28,021 nt of DNA, from positions 1-28,021 of the IMG/VR virus record IMGVR_UViG_3300023119_000093; one strand, written 5' to 3'. The notes under the pieces were generated by a model. The model had not been told where the DNA came from, ran no database searches, and worked only from the letters and a program-made list of their open reading frames with translations. This document shows, piece by piece, positions 1 to 6,593 of this stretch (position 1 is the first letter of the stretch; the number at the start of each line of letters is the position of its first letter). A program made the position numbers and the translations under genes. The stretch comes from a virus.

Positions 1-2
1 AG

Positions 3-422
3 ATTATTCATCAATCTTTAAAAGCAACAGAATCTTCTTGGATATTTGACCAGAAAAAAGATCAAGTTCCAACAGTTGGTGACTTACAACATACAGCAAA
101 ACAACTGCTTGATTCTGTGATTGAAAAAGCAGAGGTTCTAGGACCTTCTGCTTATTATATTAAGGGTAGTGGAGGATTTGTTGTCTCATACTATGGCGAT
201 CATTTTCCTGCGAAAGAATTAGCTGGAAATTTATCTCTCACTTTTAATATTTCAAATGTTTCTTTATCCTATCGTGATGTGGCAGGAGAACATCATACAG
301 AAAAACGAAAAACAATTGAAGATGATGTGTTTGAACTTAAAGATGATGTAAAAAAGATGTATGCTATTTTACAAGAACTTAAAAGAAATCAACCATATCA
401 TATTCAAAGTTTAGCAGACTAA
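3..422 (+). CDS. Hypothetical protein, 5' end cut by window edge
   Basis: The frame is open from base 3 to the TAA at 420-422, so this gene starts to the left of the window. A GTG at 117 is in frame, but coding continues upstream of it with no stop, and the upstream codons read like protein, so I treat 117 as internal. The visible part is about 139 residues. The C-terminal third is acidic then basic and rich in K, E and D (KRKTIEDDVFELKDDVKK), which suggests a helix or short coiled coil. No family is recognised. Its stop codon overlaps the AAGGAG ribosome binding site of the next gene, so the two are probably cotranscribed. Confidence 0.75.
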   Translation: MIHQSLKATESSWIFDQKKDQVPTVGDLQHTAKQLLDSVIEKAEVLGPSAYYIKGSGGFVVSYYGDHFPAKELAGNLSLTFNISNVSLSYRDVAGEHHTEKRKTIEDDVFELKDDVKKMYAILQELKRNQPYHIQSLAD

Positions 423-430
423 GGAGAAAT

Positions 431-619
431 ATGACAGTTTATCTTGTAATGTGGAAATCAACAAAATCAAATGGTGTTTCAGCAGTTTTTAATTCACAGG
501 CGGCGGCTGATAGAGCATGTGAAATGTTTCGTGAAAGCCGTGAAGATTCTTCTACGGCATTTCATGTAGCGCCATTTCTTGTTCAATCAGAAGAGTTTTT
601 AGATGATACAAGTAACTAA
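431..619 (+). CDS. Small hypothetical protein (62 aa)
   Basis: The ATG at 431 has an excellent ribosome binding site, AAGGAG, four bases upstream, formed from the end of the previous gene. The product starts MTVYLVMWKS, and its centre (AAADRACEMFRESRE) looks helical. No known family is recognised. The 3' end overlaps the start of the iscA-like gene by 17 bases in another frame, which implies translational coupling. The tight spacing on both sides supports it as a real gene. Confidence 0.7.
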   Translation: MTVYLVMWKSTKSNGVSAVFNSQAAADRACEMFRESREDSSTAFHVAPFLVQSEEFLDDTSN

Positions 620-947
620 AGATGCTGCTGATGCTTTATTGGCATCCTACATGGCAGAAAATTTAGAACCAAAAGAAACAGTTCTTCGTGTTGGTGCGAA
701 CTCAGGAGGTTGTTCTGGTTGGTGTTGGGAACTCGAAACAAATTCAAAAGGTCAAATCGGAGAAGAAGATGTGACCTTTGAAACAAATGAAATTCTTGTT
801 GCCGTCAACAAAGAACTTTATGAAACTGTGATTGGTCCCGTGAAGATTGATTATAGTCAGAAGAATCTTGTTGAGCAGGGTTTTGTATTCATTCGTGAAA
901 GCGGTCAACAATGTGGTTGCGGAGAAAGTTTCACACCTTACCAGTGA
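603..947 (+). CDS. iscA: A-type Fe-S carrier protein, IscA/HesB/ErpA family
   Basis: A 114-residue protein, the usual length of the A-type iron-sulfur carrier family. The three ligand cysteines are in the expected places: Cys37 in the SGGCSG motif, and Cys104 and Cys106 in the C-terminal CGCGESF motif. Family members bind Fe or a [2Fe-2S]/[4Fe-4S] cluster as dimers and pass it to target apoproteins in the cytoplasm. No IscU, IscS or Suf partner is visible here, so the product would have to work with the host machinery. Similar proteins are known from marine T4-like phages, where they are regarded as auxiliary metabolic genes. The start at 603 lies inside the previous gene, with AAGAG upstream. 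Family certain; cellular role inferred. Confidence 0.93.
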   Translation: MIQVTKDAADALLASYMAENLEPKETVLRVGANSGGCSGWCWELETNSKGQIGEEDVTFETNEILVAVNKELYETVIGPVKIDYSQKNLVEQGFVFIRESGQQCGCGESFTPYQ

Positions 948-953
948 GGTCTT

Positions 954-1661
954 ATGAAAAAAATTTTTATATTATGTTTGTATCTTTTCGTATCTTTTAC
1001 AATCTATGCTTGGGAAGACGAAATCGTATTTGAAAAAAATGGGAATGTTTATGCGGTAGGAATCTCTCGCTGGTTTGAAAGATTAGACCGCTCAGTGTAT
1101 GATGCTTATTTGATGGCTTTGAAAAACTATAACATGTTTCATAACATTGATGTTTCCACTGAATACTTGGAAGAACTTCAAAATGGAAAACATTTATCTT
1201 CAACGGAAAAACTTTCTGCTTCTTCAAGAAATCAACTAAACACTGCAAAAATTGTTCGAAGAAAAACAAAAAAAGACATTGCTTCGGGAATGTTTCAAAC
1301 AAGAATCCTTCTTCAACTAAAAGGACCAGAAGAAAAATCTGGTTATCAACCACTCAGTCTTTATATTCATCTTCATTATTCATTGGATCGGTGTCTGTTC
1401 ACTGAGAATACAATTGAAACAGACTATGGAGATTTGAATTCAGGATCTCATTTATTACGAATGAAAGGGCATGAAGTGAATTCAGGAGCAGAATATATTG
1501 GAGAAATTCCCTTCAATTTATTTCTTGAAGAGTGTGAATATAAGATTCTGATTGCGGACAATCAACAATACGGTCCATATCAGACGGACCGTTTTCGCCC
1601 AGATGGTCTTCACGGAGACCAGCTTCCCAGTGGCTTAGGACGCCCAAGAGAAATTTTTTAA
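954..1661 (+). CDS. Secreted hypothetical protein (235 aa)
   Basis: The ATG at 954 lies six bases after the iscA stop, with GAGG just upstream. Residues 1-19 form a standard signal peptide: KK, a hydrophobic stretch, then a likely signal peptidase I site after IYA, before WEDE. There is no lipobox. The mature protein has a basic, Ser/Lys/Arg-rich middle (about 80-110), then a beta-rich region with YIHLHYSL. I do not recognise a domain. Export suggests action in the periplasm or envelope of the infected cell. It ends just before a strong promoter, so it is probably the last gene of the left-hand transcription unit. Confidence 0.75.
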   Translation: MKKIFILCLYLFVSFTIYAWEDEIVFEKNGNVYAVGISRWFERLDRSVYDAYLMALKNYNMFHNIDVSTEYLEELQNGKHLSSTEKLSASSRNQLNTAKIVRRKTKKDIASGMFQTRILLQLKGPEEKSGYQPLSLYIHLHYSLDRCLFTENTIETDYGDLNSGSHLLRMKGHEVNSGAEYIGEIPFNLFLEECEYKILIADNQQYGPYQTDRFRPDGLHGDQLPSGLGRPREIF

Positions 1662-1668
1662 AAAAGCC

Positions 1669-1696
1669 TTGACTTTTTGAACCAATCTGATATGAT
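1669..1696 (+). promoter_or_regulatory. Sigma-70-like promoter
   Basis: TTGACT at 1669-1674 and TATGAT at 1691-1696 are separated by 16 bases. Each matches the bacterial -35 and -10 consensus with one mismatch. It lies right after the stop of the upstream gene and about 40 bases before the next start codon, so it would drive the cluster beginning at 1735. Use by host RNA polymerase would suit early expression; that is inferred. Confidence 0.7.
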
Positions 1697-1734
1697 CTGA
1701 TCGTTAAGTGATTGATGACTAACCTCAACGAGAG

Positions 1735-1968
1735 ATGACCATGACAAGAGCAGAGTACGAAGCAAAATTTTTCTCACGATGTGTACCAAAAGCAAAAAGT
1801 TCAACTAAAGGCAGCAAGCAGTTCGATGCGGACCTTCGCACAAAGCAAGTTCAGTTCTTAGAGTCAGGTGGTAGTGCGAACACGGAGAATTTCATACCAT
1901 CCTCTTCAGCACTCAAGGTTCGTCGAATTGAAACAATCAACGGTAAAAAATTCAAAGTAATCTCATGA
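1735..1968 (+). CDS. Small basic hypothetical protein (75-77 aa)
   Basis: First gene after the promoter. Two start codons are possible: ATG at 1735 and ATG at 1741 (both in frame, MTMTRAEYEA). The purine-rich GAGAG sits directly against 1735 but is six bases from 1741, so 1741 is the better ribosome start. The product is basic and polar, with a Lys/Ser-rich N-terminal half and a C-terminal KVRRIETINGKKFKVIS. No family is recognised. Its TGA overlaps the ATG of the DUF3310 gene (ATGA), so the two are translationally coupled. Confidence 0.7.
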   Translation: MTMTRAEYEAKFFSRCVPKAKSSTKGSKQFDADLRTKQVQFLESGGSANTENFIPSSSALKVRRIETINGKKFKVIS

Positions 1969-2345
1969 CAGAAAAAGTAAATCACCCAATACATTACAAC
2001 CACCACCCTTCGGGGGTGGAGGCGATTGATATCATTGAGCATATGATATTTAATTTAGGTAATGCCTTTAAATATATCTTTCGTTTCAATCTTAAAGGCG
2101 GCCTTGAAGATATTGACAAAGCAATTTGGTATCTTGAAAGACAAACGAAGAATCCAAACACACTTCACTTTGAGATGCCCGATGCTGTTTATCTCAAAAT
2201 TCAAAAGTTTTTGGAAAAAGAAGACGATCCTGATTTGAAAATTGTATATAATAATATTATTCAATATCAATTTTATGGTGAACATCCAAAAGTATTATGG
2301 GAATCAATTGAAATTTTACACCGTCTTGAACAGAGGTATAAATGA
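1965..2345 (+). CDS. DUF3310 family protein
   Basis: The N-terminal 60 residues match the phage family DUF3310 (sometimes annotated as SaV-like or nucleotide-kinase-like): VNHPIHYNHHPSGVEAIDII, then LGNAFKYIFRF and GGLEDIDKAIWYLER. This protein of 126 residues is longer than the common form; the extra C-terminal half (about 65-126) is helical and charged with no family I recognise. The biochemical role of DUF3310 is not established, and the kinase label rests on old annotation. It is coupled by ATGA to both the gene before it and the small lipoprotein gene after it. Confidence 0.85.
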   Translation: MTEKVNHPIHYNHHPSGVEAIDIIEHMIFNLGNAFKYIFRFNLKGGLEDIDKAIWYLERQTKNPNTLHFEMPDAVYLKIQKFLEKEDDPDLKIVYNNIIQYQFYGEHPKVLWESIEILHRLEQRYK

Positions 2346-2470
2346 AACTTCTTTTTTGTTTTGCACTTATTATATTGCTTGCGTCTTGTAGTAGTAAAAA
2401 TTATCGACTTTGTGATTTGGAGCATTATGAAAAGGCTTGGTCTACTGCTGATTTGGTTCGTTGTAAGTAG
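2342..2470 (+). CDS. Tiny lipoprotein (42 aa)
   Basis: The ATG at 2342 overlaps the DUF3310 stop codon (ATGA), and GAGG lies upstream. The product has KL, a hydrophobic stretch (LLFCFALIILLA) and a clear lipobox, LLASC, with Cys16 as the predicted lipidated residue. The mature peptide is only 27 residues with two more cysteines. The last 44 bases of the gene are shared, in another frame, with the start of a second lipoprotein gene. Size and lipidation recall Rz1 spanin subunits and receptor-blocking lipoproteins of phages such as T5, but there is no sequence evidence for either. Confidence 0.7.
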   Translation: MKLLFCFALIILLASCSSKNYRLCDLEHYEKAWSTADLVRCK

Positions 2471-3314
2471 TTGTAGTTATTCAGAAAGTTTTATCATGGG
2501 TCAATGTGAAACCCGTGGTGTTGAAAGTGAATGGTGTAAAAAGCATCGTAAAGAATTTATTCAACAATACACGAAAAAATTGCCAGACTATGAGTGTGAT
2601 CCTGGTATTCCACCTCGTTCGAAGGATTTTGTTCATGTCAAAATGGTCAATGATGCTGTTGAGCAAAAATCTGTTCTCACAACTTGGTCTATATGGGCAG
2701 GTCATGGAAAAGTATGTCATAATATAAGTACATTAGATTTAGAATATAGAGTGATTGACAAATATAAAACAGATCTTTTTACATCACCTACCATTTTTAT
2801 CGACCGTAGTATGGAAAAAGAAACAATTGACAATATCATACGTCACTATCAAATACATGAAGGAAAGTATGGTAGAAAATTGCCCTTGGGTATTGAAAAT
2901 AAATCTGAATTCTATGCGAATAAAGTTCTGAAAAAAAATTATAAAAAGAAATCTCATTGGTCTTCAAATAAAAAGGTTACAGTTCCTTTTCAGTTTACAG
3001 AAGAAATAGCACAACGAATACATAATGGTGAGATTATTATTCAAGGTAATGGGTATATCAAGAACCCAAATTATGAATCAATCAAGAATCGTAAACCAAC
3101 ACCTTTTGATAAAGTACCTTTAGCAAAGCCAATGTCTTCAGCTAAAAAATTAGAGTATGTGAAAAATAGTGAATTTATGAGTTTTCGTAGTTGTAAATGT
3201 TCTGCTGTTGAAAGACTTGAATTATGTATTCGTAAATATAAACAGCATCTTGAAACACCAATTACTTGGCGTTATGCTTCACCAAGATATGGAGGATGTC
3301 AACAATGGGAATAA
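2427..3314 (+). CDS. Cysteine-rich lipoprotein (295 aa), unknown function
   Basis: An ATG at 2361 is in frame, but I choose 2427: it has GGAG four bases upstream, and from there the protein starts MKRLGLLLIWFVVSSCSYSE, a textbook lipoprotein signal with lipobox VSSC and lipidated Cys16. The signal peptide is encoded inside the end of the preceding lipoprotein gene in another frame. The mature protein is rich in cysteine (such as GQCE, SEWCKKH, YECDP, VCHN, RSCKCS, ELC, GGCQQ) and has many basic residues. Paired cysteines suggest disulfides in the periplasm. No family is recognised. It could be an envelope-active protein used in lysis or superinfection exclusion; this is a guess. Confidence 0.75.
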   Translation: MKRLGLLLIWFVVSSCSYSESFIMGQCETRGVESEWCKKHRKEFIQQYTKKLPDYECDPGIPPRSKDFVHVKMVNDAVEQKSVLTTWSIWAGHGKVCHNISTLDLEYRVIDKYKTDLFTSPTIFIDRSMEKETIDNIIRHYQIHEGKYGRKLPLGIENKSEFYANKVLKKNYKKKSHWSSNKKVTVPFQFTEEIAQRIHNGEIIIQGNGYIKNPNYESIKNRKPTPFDKVPLAKPMSSAKKLEYVKNSEFMSFRSCKCSAVERLELCIRKYKQHLETPITWRYASPRYGGCQQWE

Positions 3315-3317
3315 AAT

Positions 3318-3788
3318 ATGTCATATGAAGTAATCGAAGAAGACGATAGTTTTTTAGAAAATTCTGATTTCTCTCAAATCTATGAACAATTATTTTCAAA
3401 TGTTATACAACAATGTAATTTTCGTTCGTGGTATGAAATCTTAAGAATTTTAAATAAAAATGATAGCACAACACCTTCAGCAAAAAATCTTCAAACAAGA
3501 ACTTATAATTTGTTGAAAAAGTGTTTGAATAATATGCTTGAAAATCATACTGAAAATTGTTCTGTATCACAAGAACATATTCATGTAGAAATTTATGGTT
3601 TGAATTATCCTGATCCAGAAAGACAAGGTGAAATTAGTGTTTCATTTTGTATAGAAGAATTTATGGCAAAACTTTCTGATGTTTTCGTTTTTAACGAAGC
3701 GCCAGAAGAACTTCATCTTTCTCATGATGAACGAATTGCTTCTCTTGAGAATCGTGTAAGAACTTTGGAGAAAAAGATTGGTTTATAG
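3318..3788 (+). CDS. Hypothetical protein with C-terminal coiled coil (156 aa)
   Basis: Begins three bases after the lipoprotein gene stop. The start at 3318 has no strong Shine-Dalgarno sequence (GGAATAAAAT), so coupling to the upstream gene is likely. The protein is acidic at its N-terminus (EVIEEDDSFLENSDF), has a helical middle, and ends in a heptad-like stretch (about 135-156, ERIASLENRVRTLEKKIGL) that should form a coiled coil. No family is recognised; it may oligomerise. Confidence 0.7.
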   Translation: MSYEVIEEDDSFLENSDFSQIYEQLFSNVIQQCNFRSWYEILRILNKNDSTTPSAKNLQTRTYNLLKKCLNNMLENHTENCSVSQEHIHVEIYGLNYPDPERQGEISVSFCIEEFMAKLSDVFVFNEAPEELHLSHDERIASLENRVRTLEKKIGL

Positions 3789-3797
3789 GGGGGAACT

Positions 3798-3902
3798 ATG
3801 TCACCAGCAAATTTTCGAAGATGGCGAAGAATTTTAGTTTGGAGCATTCTTGTTGGCTCAACAATTTTTTTACTTGACTTTCTTTACTTGGCAAACATGT
3901 AG
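3798..3902 (+). CDS. Very small membrane protein (34 aa)
   Basis: A strong purine-rich ribosome binding site (GGGGGGAA at 3788-3795) precedes the ATG at 3798. The product has a basic, Trp-containing N-terminus (FRRWRRI), then one transmembrane segment of about 18 residues (ILVWSILVGSTIFLLDFL). Positive charges at the N-terminus predict an N-in topology. It resembles many tiny phage membrane proteins, but none I can name. Confidence 0.6.
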   Translation: MSPANFRRWRRILVWSILVGSTIFLLDFLYLANM

Positions 3903-3920
3903 CCGCTTCATCAGGAAAGA

Positions 3921-4004
3921 GTGATACTTGATGGCATACCACACACCATACAAAATGTCCTTGGCACTTTTCATGGTTCTGTAAGTTGTGACTATGAGGT
4001 ATAA
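3921..4004 (+). CDS. Possible tiny ORF with GTG start (27 aa)
   Basis: GTG at 3921 is preceded by AGGAAAGA with acceptable spacing and opens a 27-codon frame (VILDGIPHTIQNVLGT...) ending at TAA 4002-4004. An overlapping 17-codon ATG frame from 3931 has no ribosome binding site at the right distance, so I prefer the GTG one. The tract is too short for codon statistics, and it could be untranslated leader. Confidence 0.3.
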   Translation: MILDGIPHTIQNVLGTFHGSVSCDYEV

Positions 4005-4022
4005 ATCACTCAACTCTCAACT

Positions 4023-4050
4023 GGCACTCTGCGGAGTGCCCTACTCTTTT
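4023..4050 (+). terminator. Hairpin terminator before the methyltransferase gene
   Basis: GGCACTC and GAGTGCC form a perfect 7-bp stem around a TGCG loop (4023-4040), followed by a pyrimidine-rich tail ending in TTTT at 4050. The T tract is short, so it may be a partial terminator or an RNA processing structure. It separates the small-gene cluster from the gene at 4056. Confidence 0.55.
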
Positions 4051-4055
4051 AAATT

Positions 4056-5246
4056 ATGGTCACACAAATTGAATTTCGTAAATGTTCCTATGAGCAGTTC
4101 TGTTCAGAACTTGCTATTCTCGATATCGGTGATAAAACTGGAACATTTCAAGTCAAACAACATCTAAAGCCATTTCTACTTCGTGTCTGTCGAAATCCAA
4201 ATGACTTGCGACTTGACCTATATGAAGACTATACGAAAAAGCTTTATGAAATTTTAGTTACAAATGCGGTAGAATCGTTTGATTATTTTATTGACAAATA
4301 CATTTCACTCAATAAACCTCTTGAAAAATATTTGTATCTACCAAAGAAATCATCTCTTGAAGGAAAAGTTTTTAATGGACAAAAGAATGCTTGGCTAGGT
4401 CGTTTCTCAAAGAATCTGAATCATCAAGAATTCTTTAGCACTAAGAAATATTCAGACAAAGATAGTGAGTATACCTATGGTTTACTTCGTGTGATGTATG
4501 AGAAGTTTCACATAAGAAACTCCATGGCTTGTCCAGCTTTCTTTGATTCAATTCTCAAGGCTCAAAACTATGGTGCTTTTTGGAAAGCATTCATGTTAGG
4601 TTGTAATAAACCTTCAATCTTTAATCCTCACACATACTATTCAATTCTCTCTGAATGTTTTTCAGGTGAAGTTTTATTTGCTCCTGTGATGGGTTGGAAT
4701 TCTTATCAGATTGGTTTTCAAAACAGTTCTTTTAAACATATGATCACAACAGATGTGATTCCTTCTGTTGTTGATAACTCAAGATTAGTCACAAGATTAT
4801 ATGATCAGAATCCTTTTATTGAAGCAAAACAAGTAGATGCTTTTCTTTCACCAAGTGAGAAGTTAGGTATTGGTTTTATTCATGAATATCAGAACATGGT
4901 AGATGCTGTTCTGTTCTCACCACCTTATTATAATCTTGAAGTCTATGAATCAGGAGAACAATCTTATAAAAACTATCCAAGTTACAGTGAGTGGCTTGAT
5001 TGCTATTGGAGGGTAACTCTTCAGACTTGTGCTGAAGTGATGAAAAGAAAAGCCAAAATCGGCTTTGTGATTTCAAACTATCGGGGTAATGATTCTTTCT
5101 GTGCTGATATGACAGAGATCGCAAACTCAATCTTTGTTCAAAAAGATGTTTATTCTGTCAAGTGGGCTGCTCAAAGAGGCAGTCGAGCACCTAAGAAACA
5201 AGCACAAGGCAATCTTGAAAATCTTTATATCTACTCCAAAATATAA
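4056..5246 (+). CDS. DNA methyltransferase, SPPY-type (N4-cytosine/N6-adenine class)
   Basis: 396 residues. The catalytic motif IV appears as SPPYYNLEVY (288-297), the signature of amino-group DNA methyltransferases; SPPY is most usual in N4-cytosine enzymes. A probable SAM-binding motif lies upstream as LFAPVMGWNSYQIGF (about 207-221), a degenerate motif I, followed by an acidic residue in ITTDVIPSVV (230-239). KIGFVISNYRG (334-344) fits a later core strand. The first 180 residues have no recognised domain and may hold target recognition. No restriction endonuclease is next to it, so an orphan role such as protection from host restriction is likely (inferred). The ATG at 4056 lacks a Shine-Dalgarno sequence, but an in-frame stop at 4050-4052 rules out extension. 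Confidence 0.8.
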   Translation: MVTQIEFRKCSYEQFCSELAILDIGDKTGTFQVKQHLKPFLLRVCRNPNDLRLDLYEDYTKKLYEILVTNAVESFDYFIDKYISLNKPLEKYLYLPKKSSLEGKVFNGQKNAWLGRFSKNLNHQEFFSTKKYSDKDSEYTYGLLRVMYEKFHIRNSMACPAFFDSILKAQNYGAFWKAFMLGCNKPSIFNPHTYYSILSECFSGEVLFAPVMGWNSYQIGFQNSSFKHMITTDVIPSVVDNSRLVTRLYDQNPFIEAKQVDAFLSPSEKLGIGFIHEYQNMVDAVLFSPPYYNLEVYESGEQSYKNYPSYSEWLDCYWRVTLQTCAEVMKRKAKIGFVISNYRGNDSFCADMTEIANSIFVQKDVYSVKWAAQRGSRAPKKQAQGNLENLYIYSKI

Positions 5247-5264
5247 CTCTAAATACAGGATAAC

Positions 5265-5354
5265 ATGAAAGAGATCGACATTATTATAAGTATTACAGGC
5301 TTCGTTTTATACTCTTGTGTATTCTCATTAGCGATAGCCAGTAGCATGTATTGA
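5265..5354 (+). CDS. Very small membrane protein (29 aa)
   Basis: AGGA at 5257-5260 precedes the ATG at 5265. The 29-residue product starts MKEIDI and is otherwise one hydrophobic helix (IIISITGFVLYSCVFSLAIA), so it is a predicted single-pass membrane peptide. It is one of several such small genes in the left arm. No homologue is recognised. Confidence 0.5.
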   Translation: MKEIDIIISITGFVLYSCVFSLAIASSMY

Positions 5355-5374
5355 CCCAGTGAATAATCATTAAC

Positions 5375-5404
5375 ACACTTACTGTAGGGTCAATCAGTGA
5401 GTGT
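5375..5404 (+). promoter_or_regulatory. Hairpin in the leader of the BMP-family gene
   Basis: ACACTTACTG (5375-5384) can pair with CAGTGAGTGT (5395-5404) as a 10-bp RNA stem with one G-U pair and a 10-base loop. It sits 22 bases before the start codon at 5426 and is immediately followed by TATAAAAT, which resembles a -10 element. A second inverted repeat, TTGACCC (5351-5357) and GGGTCAA (5387-5393), overlaps it. It could be an operator or leader structure; no T tract follows, so it is not a typical terminator. Confidence 0.4.
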
Positions 5405-5425
5405 ATAAAATCTTGAAAGGAAATA

Positions 5426-6472
5426 ATGAAAAAATTCCTCTTCCTCTTCTCTCTTATCTTTTCTCTCTTTATTTCAATTGCTTACGCTGATAAACCAAAA
5501 GCCGCATTCGTCTATGTAGGGCCTGTAGGGGACGGTGGTTGGACCTACGCCCACGATCTAGGACGTCAAGAACTTGAAGCCGCTGGCTACGAAACAACTT
5601 ATGTTGAATCTGTTCCTGAGACTGATTCGCAGAGAGTTCTTCGTAATTTAGCAAGGCGTGGTTATGATGTAATCTTTACAACTAGCTTTGGGTTTATGGA
5701 TCCAACTCTTGAAGTTGCGAAACAATTTCCCGACACAATCTTTTTACATTGTTCTGGATTTAAAACAGCAGACAATATGGGCAACTATTTTGCAAGAATG
5801 TATCAAGCAAAATATCTTGCCGGTATGGTTGCTGGTATGACAACAAAAACAGATAACATTGGTATCATTGGTTCACACCCAATTCCTGAGATTGTTCGGC
5901 ATATCAATGCGTTCACTCTTGGTGCCCGATCAGTGAATCCTGATGCAGAAGTCAATGTTCTTTGGGTCAATTCTTGGTTTGATCCTTCAAAAGAAGGCGC
6001 TGCGGCAAACACATTGATGGACAATGGAGCAGATGTTGTTCATATCACAACCGATTCAGCCGCCGCAACACAAGCTGCAGATAAACGAGGAAAATTTGCG
6101 ATTGGTAACGATTCTGATATGACTCTTTATGGGCCCAAGGCTCACTTGACCGCACCTATTTTCAACTGGGGACGATACTATGTCGATGTAATGAAACGAA
6201 TTGAAGATGGTTCATGGACTTCTTCAAGCGAATGGTGGGGCATTGAGACTGGTATCATTGACTTATCAAAATTTGGACCAATGGTTCATACAAAAATAAA
6301 AGATATTGTAAATAAGAAGAAGCAAGATATTATGTCAGGACGATTTGTTGTATTCGAAGGACCTATTTACAATCGTGATGGTGACCTCGCTATTCAAGAT
6401 GGAATTGTTCCAACTGATTCAGAACTTCTTTCAATGAATTATTTCGTTGAGGGTGTAAACGGAAATCTATAA
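5426..6472 (+). CDS. BMP-family ABC transporter solute-binding protein
   Basis: 348 residues. Residues 1-21 are a signal peptide with a cleavage site after AYA. There is no lipobox, so this is a soluble periplasmic protein. The mature part has the features of BMP/Med (PnrA-like) binding proteins, which deliver nucleosides or related solutes to ABC importers: VGPVGDGGWTYAHDLGR (31-47), FTTSFGFMDPTLEVAKQFPD (84-103), INAFTLGARSVNPDAEV (160-176), WVNSWFDPSKE (180-190) and a C-terminal YFVEGVNGNL. Full-length and intact. It closely resembles what I recall of alphaproteobacterial members. No permease or ATPase gene is present, so it must use a host transporter. It has AAAGGA at 5416-5421 as ribosome binding site. 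Its codons seem slightly less AT-rich than its neighbours', which would fit acquisition from a host. Substrate unknown. Confidence 0.92.
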   Translation: MKKFLFLFSLIFSLFISIAYADKPKAAFVYVGPVGDGGWTYAHDLGRQELEAAGYETTYVESVPETDSQRVLRNLARRGYDVIFTTSFGFMDPTLEVAKQFPDTIFLHCSGFKTADNMGNYFARMYQAKYLAGMVAGMTTKTDNIGIIGSHPIPEIVRHINAFTLGARSVNPDAEVNVLWVNSWFDPSKEGAAANTLMDNGADVVHITTDSAAATQAADKRGKFAIGNDSDMTLYGPKAHLTAPIFNWGRYYVDVMKRIEDGSWTSSSEWWGIETGIIDLSKFGPMVHTKIKDIVNKKKQDIMSGRFVVFEGPIYNRDGDLAIQDGIVPTDSELLSMNYFVEGVNGNL

Positions 6473-6485
6473 TTAACAGAGGCCA

Positions 6486-6593
6486 ATGAGAAATGAAGGA
6501 ATGATGTTATTTTTTATTTTAGCAATACTAATTGTTTTTCTCATTGGTTTTCCAATATTAGAAGACCTTGTAATGCCAGAGGAGATCGGGTAA
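6486..6593 (+). CDS. Very small membrane protein (35 aa)
   Basis: AGAGG at 6478-6482 precedes the ATG at 6486. The product MRNEGMMLFFILAILIVFLI has one transmembrane helix and a short acidic tail (EDLVMPEEIG). Its TAA overlaps the next ATG (TAATG), so translation is coupled to the gene at 6593. No family is recognised. Confidence 0.6.
   Translation: MRNEGMMLFFILAILIVFLIGFPILEDLVMPEEIG

Noticed and set aside
997-1353. - strand frame of 118 codons opposite the secreted protein gene
   Set aside because: The + strand gene has a signal peptide, ribosome binding site and fits the operon; the - strand frame is Phe/Leu-rich shadow.
2361-2426. Upstream extension of the second lipoprotein (start at 2361)
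   Set aside because: It would bury the lipobox 22 residues deeper and has no ribosome binding site; the start at 2427 has both a site and a normal signal peptide.
2342-3314. Rz/Rz1 spanin pair
   Set aside because: The overlap geometry is tempting, but both proteins are lipoproteins; an inner-membrane spanin with a membrane anchor and coiled coil is missing.
5426-6472. Bacterial chromosome origin for the left arm
   Set aside because: Neighbours are small phage-type genes (DUF3310, tiny membrane proteins) with phage-like overlaps, and no transporter partner genes are present; kept as a refutation test.
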